DNA of 32,558 nucleotides from the NCBI GenBank assembly GCA_945787525.1, contig CALZJC010000001.1:1-32558 (forward strand), written 5' to 3'. Shown here piece by piece: positions 1 to 8,198 of the stretch. The DNA comes from Thermoanaerobaculia bacterium (GTDB lineage: Bacteria > Acidobacteriota > Thermoanaerobaculia > Multivoradales > JAHEKO01). The notes under the pieces are model-generated. The model was given only the letters and a program-made list of their open reading frames with translations. It did not search any database and was not told the DNA's origin. The position numbers and the translations under genes are program-made. Numbering within the stretch: position 1 is the first letter of the stretch; each line of letters starts with the position of its first letter.

Positions 1-471
1 GTAGTTGTAGCCGTCGCGAACCGCGCGGGTGGTCATCGAGCCCACGTCCGAGCCGGCCTCCGGCTCGGTCATGGCGAAGGCGGCCATCGCCTCGCCGCTG
101 GCGACCGCGGGCAGCCAGCGTCGACGGACCTCCTCGCTGCCGGCCAGCGCCAGCGGCATCGCGCCGAGGCACTGCAGGGCGAACACGGCGTCGGCCAGCG
201 GTGAGGCGGCAGCCAGCGCCTCGCGGATCAGGCAGCAGGCGCGCAGGTCGATCTTCTCGGTAGCGCCGCCGTGCTCGGCGGGCACCGCGTAGCGGCTCCA
301 GCCGGCCTCGCCCAGCAGGGCCAGGATCTCGCGCGCCTGCCGGCGGGCCGACCCGTCGTCCTCGGGCGGGGCCAGCCGGCGCAGGCGCTCGGCGGCGAAG
401 CCGTCGACCTCGCCGGCGAGAGAGCGGTGCGGCCCGTCGAGAAAGGCGCGGATGGTGGCGACGTCGGTCAT
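1..471 (-). CDS. acyl-CoA dehydrogenase, N-terminal part (C-terminus runs off the left edge)
   Basis: Reverse-strand translation MTDVATIRAFLDGPHRSLAGEVDGFAAERL...AMAAFAMTEPEAGSDVGSMTTRAVRDGYNY; FAMTEPEAGSD is the acyl-CoA dehydrogenase signature. Confidence 0.85.
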   Translation of the reverse strand, partial: MTDVATIRAFLDGPHRSLAGEVDGFAAERLRRLAPPEDDGSARRQAREILALLGEAGWSRYAVPAEHGGATEKIDLRACCLIREALAAASPLADAVFALQCLGAMPLALAGSEEVRRRWLPAVASGEAMAAFAMTEPEAGSDVGSMTTRAVRDGYNY

Positions 472-478
472 CGGTCGC

Positions 479-1279
479 TCAGGCGAAGTTCGGCCGGCGT
501 TTCTCGGAGAACGCCTCGTAGGCCTCGCGAAAGTCCGAGTGCTCCATGCAGGCCGCCTGGATCTCGACCTCCGCGGCCAGCGCCGACTCCATGTCCATGG
601 CCGCCTCGCGCAGCACCAGCTTCTTGGTGATCTCGAGCCCGAAGGCGGGCCCCCGGGCCAGCCGCTCGGCCCAACCGCGGGCCTCGGCGGCCAGCTGCCC
701 GCCGGCCACGACGCGGTTGTAGAGGCCGATGCGCCAGGCTTCTTGCGCGTCGATGAAGTCGCCGGTCATCAGCAGCTCCATCGCCCGGCCCATGCCGACG
801 ATCTTGGGCAGCAGCCACGAGGCGCCCATGTCGGCGCCCGACAGGCCGACCTTGGTGAACAGAAACGCGATCTTCGCCTCCTCGGCGGCGATGCGCACGT
901 CGCAGGCCGAGGCGATCACCGCGCCGGCGCCGGCGACGGTGCCGTTCAGCGCGCCGACGATGGGCCGTCGGCAGCGCAGCATCGCCAGGATCAGCGCGCC
1001 GGTGTCGCGGGTGAACTCGAGCAGGCCGCGGTAGTCGCGCTCGAAGAGCGCGCCGATGATGTCCTCGACGTCGCCGCCCGAGCAGAACGCCTTGCCGGCG
1101 CCGGTCAGGAGGATCGTGCGCACCCCCGGCTCGGTGTCGAGGGCCAAGAAGGTCTCGCGCAGCTCGCGGTAGACCTCGAAGGTCAGCGCGTTGAGCCGCT
1201 CGGGCCGGTCGAGGGTGATGGTGGCGACGCCGGTGGCGGTGTCCAGGTCGTACTGGAAGCTCTTGGGGTCCAGGGGCAT
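479..1279 (-). CDS. enoyl-CoA hydratase/isomerase family protein
   Basis: ORF 479..1300; ATG at 1279 preceded by GGGAG; crotonase-fold motifs (ATITLDRPERLNAL, GKAFCSGGDVED, GTVAGAGAVIASACDVRIA). Confidence 0.9.
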   Translation of the reverse strand: MPLDPKSFQYDLDTATGVATITLDRPERLNALTFEVYRELRETFLALDTEPGVRTILLTGAGKAFCSGGDVEDIIGALFERDYRGLLEFTRDTGALILAMLRCRRPIVGALNGTVAGAGAVIASACDVRIAAEEAKIAFLFTKVGLSGADMGASWLLPKIVGMGRAMELLMTGDFIDAQEAWRIGLYNRVVAGGQLAAEARGWAERLARGPAFGLEITKKLVLREAAMDMESALAAEVEIQAACMEHSDFREAYEAFSEKRRPNFA

Positions 1280-1309
1280 TGTCGGAGTCTCCCGTGGCAA
1301 ACCGGGCTG

Positions 1310-1714
1310 CTAACCGGGCTGGGGCAGCGCGGCGGTGCCCTCGATCTCGACCTTGGCGCCCGGCTCGAGCAGGGCCTTGACCTCGACCAGCGCCATCGCC
1401 GGATAGTGACGGCCCATGATCCCACGGTAGGCGGCGCCGACTTCGTCGAGCGCCGCCAGGTACTCCAGCCGATCGACGACGTAGATGGTCAGCCGCGCCA
1501 GGTGCTGCGGGCTGCCGCCGGCCTCTCGCACCACGCTGACGACGTTGGCCAGGGCGCCGGCGAACTGCTCGACGAAGCCGTCGCCGACCAGCCGCTGCTC
1601 CTCGTTCCAGCCGACCTGCCCGGCAATGAACAGCAGCTGCGCGCCGGGAGGCGCCAGCATGCCGTTCGAGTAGCCGCGCGGCGCGCCGAGCTCGGCGGGG
1701 TTGATCGGCCTCAC
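1310..1714 (-). CDS. RidA (YjgF/YER057c/UK114) family protein
   Basis: Frame of ORF 1310..2131; GTG at 1714 overlaps the SDR stop (GTGA); LLFIAGQVGWNEEQRLVGDGFVEQFAGALANVVSVVREAGGSPQHLARLTIYVVD. Confidence 0.85.
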   Translation of the reverse strand: MRPINPAELGAPRGYSNGMLAPPGAQLLFIAGQVGWNEEQRLVGDGFVEQFAGALANVVSVVREAGGSPQHLARLTIYVVDRLEYLAALDEVGAAYRGIMGRHYPAMALVEVKALLEPGAKVEIEGTAALPQPG

Positions 1715-2487
1715 GACTGCACCCCGCCGCCGTCGATCACCACCGCCTGGCCGTTCATGCCCCTGGCGCCCGGGTCGCACAGGTTGACCACCACCAGGGC
1801 GATCTCCTCCGGCTCCATGAGCCGGTTCTGCGGGCTGGTGCGGCGCATCGTCTCGCGCACGCTCTCGGGATCGGCGCCGGTCTTTTCCACGATACGTTCC
1901 ACCGAGCGGTCGGTCATCGGCGTGTTGACGTAGCCCGGGCAGACCGCGTTGACGGTGACGCCGCTGGTTGCGACCTCCGCCGCCACGGAACGGGTGAAGC
2001 CGATCACCGCGTGCTTGGACGCCGAGTAGGCCGAGATGTACGGCCCGCCGGTCTTGCCGGCGATCGAGGCGATGTTGACCACCCGGCCCCAGCCGCGCTC
2101 GACCATGCCGGGCAGCAAGGCCTTGGTGCACAGAAAGACGCCGGTGGCGTTGACCGCCAGGGTGCGGTTCCAGGTCTCGAGCGTCAACGACTTGAGCGGC
2201 GCCGAGGTGACGGTGCCGGCGTTGTTGATCAGGATGTCGACCTGGCCGAGGTGCTCGGTGGCGGTCTCGGCCAGGCCGGAGACCTGCGTCGGGTCGGTGA
2301 CGTCGCAGGGCACCGCCCAGGCGGCGTGGCCGCGGCTGCGCAACTGCTCGGCAACGGCGTCGATCTCGGACTCGCTGCGGGCGCTGACCACCACCGAGAC
2401 GCCCTCTTCGGCGAGGCTGCCGGCCACCGCGGCGCCGATGCCGCGGCCGCCGCCGGTGATCACCGCCGTCTTGCCTTCGAGCTTCAT
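1711..2487 (-). CDS. short-chain dehydrogenase/reductase (SDR)
   Basis: TAVITGGGRGIGAAVA (TGxxxGIG), NNAG, YSASKHA catalytic motif. Confidence 0.93.
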   Translation of the reverse strand: MKLEGKTAVITGGGRGIGAAVAGSLAEEGVSVVVSARSESEIDAVAEQLRSRGHAAWAVPCDVTDPTQVSGLAETATEHLGQVDILINNAGTVTSAPLKSLTLETWNRTLAVNATGVFLCTKALLPGMVERGWGRVVNIASIAGKTGGPYISAYSASKHAVIGFTRSVAAEVATSGVTVNAVCPGYVNTPMTDRSVERIVEKTGADPESVRETMRRTSPQNRLMEPEEIALVVVNLCDPGARGMNGQAVVIDGGGVQS

Positions 2488-3311
2488 GCCGTTGTCCTCT
2501 GGTGGTCGCCGTCCGGTGCGGCTTCGATCTCCGCCAGGACCGCCTCTTCTAGTATGGCGCCCAGCTCGCTGACGGTCGCCGCTCCCTCCGCGGAGCTGGC
2601 GGCTGCCGGATCGCCGAAGTAGGCCTGAGGCCCGCCCGCCTCGGCGAAGGTGCGGCGGCCTTCCCGGATCGCGGCGGACAGCGAAGACGGGTTGGGCTCC
2701 AGGGTCCGGCTCACCTCGCTACGCACCAGCTGCGGTCGCTCGGCCAGAACCACCGAGCCCTCGAACCGGCCGGCGTGGCAGGCGCCCGAGCGGAACTCCT
2801 CACCCAGCCGGGGGGCCAGGGAGCCGCTGCTGAGCACCGGGAAGGCGATGCGGATCGAGCCGGAGTCGCGCAGGGTCGCGACGGCCTGCCGGACCGCGCC
2901 CAGGTGCGCCGGGTCCAGGTGGGCGTTGGCGATGGCCAGCACCGGCACACCCCAGCCAGCGACCGTCGAGCCGATGTCCTCGATCAGCGCCGTGGTGGTC
3001 TCGGGGCGCAGCGAAACGGTGCCCGGGAAGCCGGCCGCGAAGGGCGCCGCCGAGTAGTCGATAGCCGGCAACCGCAGGGTCGTCCAGCCCCTGACCGCCA
3101 GCCGCCTCGCCGCCTCGCCGGCCATGGCGCCGGCGATGATGCCGTCGGTGGACAGGGGCAGATGGGGCCCGTGCGCCTCGACCGCGCCGAGCGGCAGGAT
3201 CGCCACCGAGCGCGAGCGGTCCAGCGCCTCGACCTCGGTCCAGGTCATCTCGGAGAGCTTCAACAGGCTCTCGCGGGCCATCTGGTGGGCCTCCTCCCAG
3301 GTGATGGGCAT
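2484..3311 (-). CDS. creatininase family protein (putative amidohydrolase; candidate formylkynurenine formamidase)
   Basis: AILPLGAVEAHGPHLPLSTDGIIAGAMA matches the creatininase-family metal-binding motif; ATG at 3311 (MPITWEEAHQ); overlaps the SDR start by 4 nt. Confidence 0.82.
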   Translation of the reverse strand: MPITWEEAHQMARESLLKLSEMTWTEVEALDRSRSVAILPLGAVEAHGPHLPLSTDGIIAGAMAGEAARRLAVRGWTTLRLPAIDYSAAPFAAGFPGTVSLRPETTTALIEDIGSTVAGWGVPVLAIANAHLDPAHLGAVRQAVATLRDSGSIRIAFPVLSSGSLAPRLGEEFRSGACHAGRFEGSVVLAERPQLVRSEVSRTLEPNPSSLSAAIREGRRTFAEAGGPQAYFGDPAAASSAEGAATVSELGAILEEAVLAEIEAAPDGDHQRTTA

Positions 3312-3349
3312 GGCGCCGCAGGATAGCACCGGGTAGCATCGATCGATGC
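3312..3349. promoter_or_regulatory. divergent promoter/operator region between creatininase and tryptophan 2,3-dioxygenase genes, with perfect 14-bp palindrome GCATCGATCGATGC (3336-3349)
   Basis: Only 34 bp separate the two divergent start codons; the palindrome is perfect and contains the TDO ATG (3346-3348); -10-like TAGCAT 3334-3339 (+) and TATCCT 3320-3325 (-). Confidence 0.5.
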
Positions 3350-4152
3350 CCTTCTCAGAAGCCAGCGACAAGCCGATCACCTACGCCGGCTACCTCAGGA
3401 TCGATGAGCTCCTCCGCCTGCAGCAGCCGCTGTCGGACGATCCCGAGCACGACGAGATGCTGTTCATCATCATCCACCAGGTCTACGAGCTGTGGTTCAA
3501 GCAGATCGTGCACGAGATGCGGAAGCTGCAGGAGGAGCTGGTGGCCGGCAACACGACCTCGGTGCTGGCCACCTTGAAGCGCATCCTGACCATCCTCAAG
3601 ATCCTGGTCGCCCAGGTGGACGTGCTCGAGACGATGACGCCGATGTCGTTCAACGCCTTCCGTGAACGGCTGGAGTCGGCCAGCGGCTTCCAGTCGGCCC
3701 AGTTCCGCGAGGTGGAGTTCCTGCTCGGGCACAAGGACCCGAAGAGTCTGCGGAACCATCCGCCGGACAGCCCCGGCCGGCGGCGGTTGGAGGTCCTGTT
3801 GACGCGACCGGCGCTGCAGGACTCGTTGCTGCGCTATCTCGCCGGGGCCGGCTACCAGGTGCCCGCCGACCTGCTCGATCGTGACGTCAGCCGGCCGTAC
3901 TCGGCGTCGCGCGAGCTGCAGCTCGTGCTGCTGGATCTCTACCGGCAGGATCCGCTGCGGCAGATGGTCTGTGAACGCCTGGTGGACCTCGACGAAGGTT
4001 TCCAGGAGTGGCGCTACCGGCACGTCAAGATGGTCGAGCGCACCATCGGCGACAAGACGGGTACCGGCGGCTCCTCGGGCGCGGCCTATCTCAGGTCGAC
4101 CCTCCACCGCCCGTTCTTTCCCGACCTCTGGGCGATCCGGGGCGAGCTCTAG
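3346..4152 (+). CDS. kynA: tryptophan 2,3-dioxygenase
   Basis: ITYAGYLRIDELLRLQQPLSDDPEHDEMLFIIIHQVYELWFKQIVHEM is characteristic of bacterial TDO. Confidence 0.95.
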   Translation: MPFSEASDKPITYAGYLRIDELLRLQQPLSDDPEHDEMLFIIIHQVYELWFKQIVHEMRKLQEELVAGNTTSVLATLKRILTILKILVAQVDVLETMTPMSFNAFRERLESASGFQSAQFREVEFLLGHKDPKSLRNHPPDSPGRRRLEVLLTRPALQDSLLRYLAGAGYQVPADLLDRDVSRPYSASRELQLVLLDLYRQDPLRQMVCERLVDLDEGFQEWRYRHVKMVERTIGDKTGTGGSSGAAYLRSTLHRPFFPDLWAIRGEL

Positions 4153-4193
4153 CAGGCTAGTTCAGCCAGCCAGACCGACGCCCGGCAGCCAGC

Positions 4194-5402
4194 ATGCCCT
4201 TCACCTGCGAAGATCTCACCGCCAGCCCCAACCCGCTGGCCGACCACTATCGCCGGTTTCGGGTCGCCGACCGGCTGCTCCTCACCGGTCACTCGCACCA
4301 GGCCTGGCCGGATCGGGCGTTGGCGGGTCAGACGCGGGCCTGGGAGGACGCCGCCGAGCTGGTGGACGCCAAGTGGGAGCGGGCGTTCGAGCGCGCCGAG
4401 CGTGTGCGCGACGGGCTCCGCCGGCTGATGGGCGACCCCGACGGGCGCTACTCGCTGGCCGGCAACACGCACGATCTGCTGGTGCGCTTCCTCTCCGCCC
4501 TGCCGCTGGGCGAGCGGCCGAAGCTGGTCAGCACGGACGGCGAGTTCCACTCGCTGCGCCGCCAGCTCGACCGGCTCGAGGAGGAGGGCATCGAAGTCAC
4601 CCGGGTCGCCGCCAGGCCGGCCGAATCGGTGGGGGAGCGGCTCGCCGCGGCGGTCGACGACCGCACCGCGGCGGCGTTCGTCTCTACCGTCTTCTTCATC
4701 ACCGCCGAGATCGCCGGCGGTCTCGACCGGTTGGCGGAGGCCTGCCGCCGGCACGGCGCGCCGCTGCTGCTGGACACCTACCACCACCTGAACGTGGTGC
4801 CGTTCTCGCTGCGCCAGGCCGGTCTCGAGGATGCCTTTGCCGTGGGTGGCGGCTACAAGTACCTGCAGCTCGGTGAGGGCAACTGTTTTCTGCGCTACCC
4901 CCCCGACTGCGCCCTGCGGCCGGTGGCCACCGGCTGGTTCGCCGAGTTCGGAGAGCTGCGGCGGCCACCGGATGGCGGCGTTGCCTACAACGCCGGAGAC
5001 GACCGGTTTGCCGGCGCCACCTACGATCCCACCAGCCACTACCGGGCCGCCGAGGTGTTCGACTTCTTCGCCGAGCACCGCCTCGAGCCGGCGCTGCTGC
5101 GCCGGGTTAGCCAGCACCAGGTCGGCCGGCTGCGGCGGCTGTTCGATGATCTCGACATCGATCCGCAGCTCATCGACCGCGACCGTCACGCGCCGCTCGA
5201 ACGGCTGGGCGGTTTCCTGGCGCTACGGGCGCCGGGCGCCGCCGAGCTGCAGGCAGGACTAACCGCCGCCGGCGTCGCCACGGACTTCCGCGGCGGGGTG
5301 CTGCGTTTCGGCCCGGCTCCCTACCTGAGCGATCGTCAGCTGGAGGAGAGCATGAGGCTGCTGGGCGAGGTCGCCCGGTCGCCAGCCATGGAGGCGTCCT
5401 GA
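4194..5402 (+). CDS. kynU: kynureninase (PLP-dependent, aminotransferase class V fold)
   Basis: YSLAGNTHDLLVRFLSAL, AFAVGGGYKYLQLGEGNCFLRYP (PLP-Lys region); directly downstream of TDO. Confidence 0.88.
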   Translation: MPFTCEDLTASPNPLADHYRRFRVADRLLLTGHSHQAWPDRALAGQTRAWEDAAELVDAKWERAFERAERVRDGLRRLMGDPDGRYSLAGNTHDLLVRFLSALPLGERPKLVSTDGEFHSLRRQLDRLEEEGIEVTRVAARPAESVGERLAAAVDDRTAAAFVSTVFFITAEIAGGLDRLAEACRRHGAPLLLDTYHHLNVVPFSLRQAGLEDAFAVGGGYKYLQLGEGNCFLRYPPDCALRPVATGWFAEFGELRRPPDGGVAYNAGDDRFAGATYDPTSHYRAAEVFDFFAEHRLEPALLRRVSQHQVGRLRRLFDDLDIDPQLIDRDRHAPLERLGGFLALRAPGAAELQAGLTAAGVATDFRGGVLRFGPAPYLSDRQLEESMRLLGEVARSPAMEAS

Positions 5403-5407
5403 CCACC

Positions 5408-6016
5408 ATGCCCAGCGTCTATCAGCTGAAGCCCGCGTTCCAGGCCCTGCTGCGGCCAATGATCGGCGGCCTGGTGCGCCTCGGCGTCACGGCGAACATG
5501 GTCACGGTCTCGGCGCTGCTGCTCTCGCTGGCGGTGGGCGGGACCATCGCCGTCCAGCCGGCGGCCCGATGGCCGCTGTTGCTGCTGCCCGCGACGCTGC
5601 TCGTGCGCATGGCTCTCAACGCCATCGATGGCATGATGGCCCGCGAGCACGATCAGAAGTCGCGTCTCGGCGCCATCCTCAACGAGTTGGGCGACGTGGT
5701 CTCGGATGCGGCGCTCTACCTGCCCCTCGGCCTCGTGCCCGGATTGGAGCCGTGGCTCATCGTGCCGGCCGTGGTTCTGGCGGTGGTCAGCGAGATGACC
5801 GGCGTCGTGGCGATCCAGATCGGCGCCGAGCGGCGCTATGACGGTCCCATGGGCAAGAGCGATCGAGCTTTCGTCTTCGGCCTCGTTGGACTGCTTCTTG
5901 GCCTGGGCGTGCCGACGGGTCGCTGGTTGGACGCGGTGCTGGCGGTGGTGCTGTTGCTGCTCGTCCTGACCGTCGGCAACCGGGCGCGGCGCGCCCTCGC
6001 GGAGGCCGCCGAGTGA
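5408..6016 (+). CDS. CDP-alcohol phosphatidyltransferase family protein (YnbA-like)
   Basis: ALNAIDGMMAREHDQKSRLGAILNELGDVVSD, a variant of the DxxDGxxAR(x8)GxxxDxxxD signature; multiple TM segments. Confidence 0.85.
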   Translation: MPSVYQLKPAFQALLRPMIGGLVRLGVTANMVTVSALLLSLAVGGTIAVQPAARWPLLLLPATLLVRMALNAIDGMMAREHDQKSRLGAILNELGDVVSDAALYLPLGLVPGLEPWLIVPAVVLAVVSEMTGVVAIQIGAERRYDGPMGKSDRAFVFGLVGLLLGLGVPTGRWLDAVLAVVLLLLVLTVGNRARRALAEAAE

Positions 6017-6948
6017 TCGGAAGCCTGAAGCCGCCCGTCGTCTGGGCCCTCGGCGCCATCTTCGGCGTGCTGCTGCTGGCGACGGTCGTCGTCGCGATCC
6101 TCAAGTGGCGCCGGCCCGGCAAGGCCAGCGACGAGCTCGGCGTGCGCATCCGCTCCTGGTGGGTGATGGCCACGGTGTTCACGCTGGCCCTGGTCCTGAG
6201 CCGCAGAACCTCGCTGGTCTTCTTCGCCTTCCTGAGCTTTCTGGCTCTCAAGGAGTACCTGTCGCTGATCCCGACCCGGCGGGCGGACCGGCGCGTCCTC
6301 CTGTGGGCCTACCTGGCGATCCCGCTCCAGTACTGGTGGATCGCCACCGACTGGTACGGCATGTTCATCATCTTCATCCCGGTCTACATGTTTCTGCTCT
6401 TGCCGCTGCAGATGGTGCTGGTCGGCGATACGCGGGGCTTCTTGAAGGCGGTGGGCACGCTGCACTGGGGGCTGATGGTGACTGTCTTCGCGATCAGCCA
6501 CGTCGCCTGTCTCCTCGCCCTGCCGGAAGGCACCAACCCGGTAGGCGGCGGTCCGGCGCTGGTGCTGTTCCTGGTGCTGCTGACCGAGTTCAACGACGTG
6601 GCCCAGTTCATCTGGGGCAAGCTGCTCGGCAAGCGCGCGGCGGTGCCCACCGTGAGCCCCAACAAGACGGTGGCCGGCTTCGTCGGTGGGGCGCTGACCA
6701 CGGTCGGACTGGCGCTTCTCATGGCGCCGTGGCTGACGCCGTTCAGCCGCCGCGAGGCGGTGGTGGTGGGCCTGATCCTGGGCGTGGGGGGCTTTATCGG
6801 TGACGTGATCATCTCGGCGGTCAAGCGGGATCTGGGGGTCAAGGACAGCGGCGCCATGCTGCCCGGTCACGGCGGGGTGCTGGACCGGATCGACAGCCTG
6901 ACCTTCACCGCACCGCTGTTTTTTCACTACGTGCGCTACTTCCACTAG
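6013..6948 (+). CDS. phosphatidate cytidylyltransferase (CdsA family)
   Basis: SAVKRDLGVKDSGAMLPGHGGVLDRID matches the CdsA signature; GTG start overlaps the upstream stop. Confidence 0.92.
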   Translation: MIGSLKPPVVWALGAIFGVLLLATVVVAILKWRRPGKASDELGVRIRSWWVMATVFTLALVLSRRTSLVFFAFLSFLALKEYLSLIPTRRADRRVLLWAYLAIPLQYWWIATDWYGMFIIFIPVYMFLLLPLQMVLVGDTRGFLKAVGTLHWGLMVTVFAISHVACLLALPEGTNPVGGGPALVLFLVLLTEFNDVAQFIWGKLLGKRAAVPTVSPNKTVAGFVGGALTTVGLALLMAPWLTPFSRREAVVVGLILGVGGFIGDVIISAVKRDLGVKDSGAMLPGHGGVLDRIDSLTFTAPLFFHYVRYFH

Positions 6949-6972
6949 GCGGACTGCCAGAGACTCCTTGCC

Positions 6973-7629
6973 GTGGCGGCGTTTCTCAAGCACCTGTTCT
7001 TCTGGCTGGTGGTGCGGCCGATCGTGCTGGTGCTGCTGGGCCTCAACGTGCGCCGGCGCGAGCTCCTGCCCACCGACGGCCCGGCGATCCTGGTGGCCAA
7101 TCACAACAGCCACCTCGACACGCTGGTCCTGATGGCGCTGCTGCCGGCCGGGCTGCTGCCGCGCGTGCGTCCGGTGGCGGCGGCCGACTACTTCCTGCGC
7201 AATCGCCTGATGGCCTGGTTCTCGCTGCGGGTCATCGGCATCCTGCCGGTGAGCCGCCAGGGCAGAAAGCCGGGCACCGACCCCCTGGCGGAGGCGGACG
7301 CCGCTCTGGACCGGCGGGAAGTGGTTATCCTCTTCCCCGAGGGCACCCGCGGCGAGCCCGAGTCGCTGGCCCATCTCAAGAGCGGCGTGGCGCACCTGGC
7401 GTTGGCGCATCCCGAAGCGCCACTGCTGCCGGTCTTCCTGCACGGACTGGGCAAGTCTCTGCCCAAGGGCGCCTTCCTGCCGGTGCCGTTCTTCTGCGAC
7501 GTGTTCGTCGGCGAGCCGCTCTACGGTGGTGAGGAGCGTTGGGCAGGCGACGCCCATCGGCTGCTCGATGGCCTGAACGGCAGCCTCAAGGAGCTGGCCT
7601 CCGAAGGGAGCTTTCCCGAGTGGACTTAG
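6973..7629 (+). CDS. 1-acyl-sn-glycerol-3-phosphate acyltransferase (PlsC family)
   Basis: ILVANHNSHLDTLVL (HX4D) and ILFPEGTRG motifs; GTG start. Confidence 0.9.
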   Translation: MAAFLKHLFFWLVVRPIVLVLLGLNVRRRELLPTDGPAILVANHNSHLDTLVLMALLPAGLLPRVRPVAAADYFLRNRLMAWFSLRVIGILPVSRQGRKPGTDPLAEADAALDRREVVILFPEGTRGEPESLAHLKSGVAHLALAHPEAPLLPVFLHGLGKSLPKGAFLPVPFFCDVFVGEPLYGGEERWAGDAHRLLDGLNGSLKELASEGSFPEWT

Positions 7630-8198
7630 GCTCCGGGGACCGGCGCCGGGGAATCGAAGCGCTGGTGTTGCCGATCGTGGCCCTCTGGGGCTTTGCCGAG
7701 GCGACGCTGTTCTTCGTCGTGCCGGACGTGGCGATCAGCTTTCTGGCGCTGCGTTGCCGCAAGATCGCTCTGTTCGCCTGCCTTTGGGCCTTCGCGGGAG
7801 CGCTCGCCGGCGGCGCGGTGATGTACTCCTGGGGCCGCGGGGCTTCGGCCATGGCCGAGGCGGTCCTGGAGAAGGTGCCGGGAGTGAATCGAGCGATGGT
7901 CGTGCGCGTTCGCGGCGAGCTCGAGGAGACGGGCGCCGGGGCGGTGGCCCTGGGGCCGCTCAGGACCACTCCGTACAAGATCTATGCAGTCGAGGCGGGA
8001 TCGCTGGGTACCTCGCCGCTGGCGGTACTCGCGGCCAGTGTACCGAGCCGCCTCCTCAGGTTTCTGCTGACCGCGCTGATCATCAACTGGCTGGCGCGAC
8101 ACCCCTTGAAACGATGGTCGCTCGATCGCCAGCGGTTGGCGGTGGGCCTTTTCTGGGTGGCGATCTACGTCGTCTTGACGCTGCGCACTCCGAGCTAG
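7620..8198 (+). CDS. small DedA/YqaA (VTT-like) membrane protein
   Basis: GTG at 7620 overlaps the PlsC stop; WGFAEATLFFVVPDVAISFLALR..., GALAGGAVMYSWGRG; hydrophobic. Its TAG stop is part of the 8.2-kb repeat. Confidence 0.65.
   Translation: MDLGSGDRRRGIEALVLPIVALWGFAEATLFFVVPDVAISFLALRCRKIALFACLWAFAGALAGGAVMYSWGRGASAMAEAVLEKVPGVNRAMVVRVRGELEETGAGAVALGPLRTTPYKIYAVEAGSLGTSPLAVLAASVPSRLLRFLLTALIINWLARHPLKRWSLDRQRLAVGLFWVAIYVVLTLRTPS

Noticed and set aside
452-1933. 493-aa plus-strand ORF
   Set aside because: Antisense to acyl-CoA dehydrogenase, ECH, RidA and SDR; low-complexity Gly/Ala/Asp/Gln/Arg composition typical of shadow ORFs in high-GC DNA.
4150-4165. GCAGGCTAG after kynA as another repeat end
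   Set aside because: Only about 8-9 nt match GTCAGGCTAG with no match on either side; chance is likely.
5836-7557. 573-aa minus-strand ORF
   Set aside because: His/Gln/Arg/Asp-rich mirror of the CdsA and PlsC genes; no domain-like segments.
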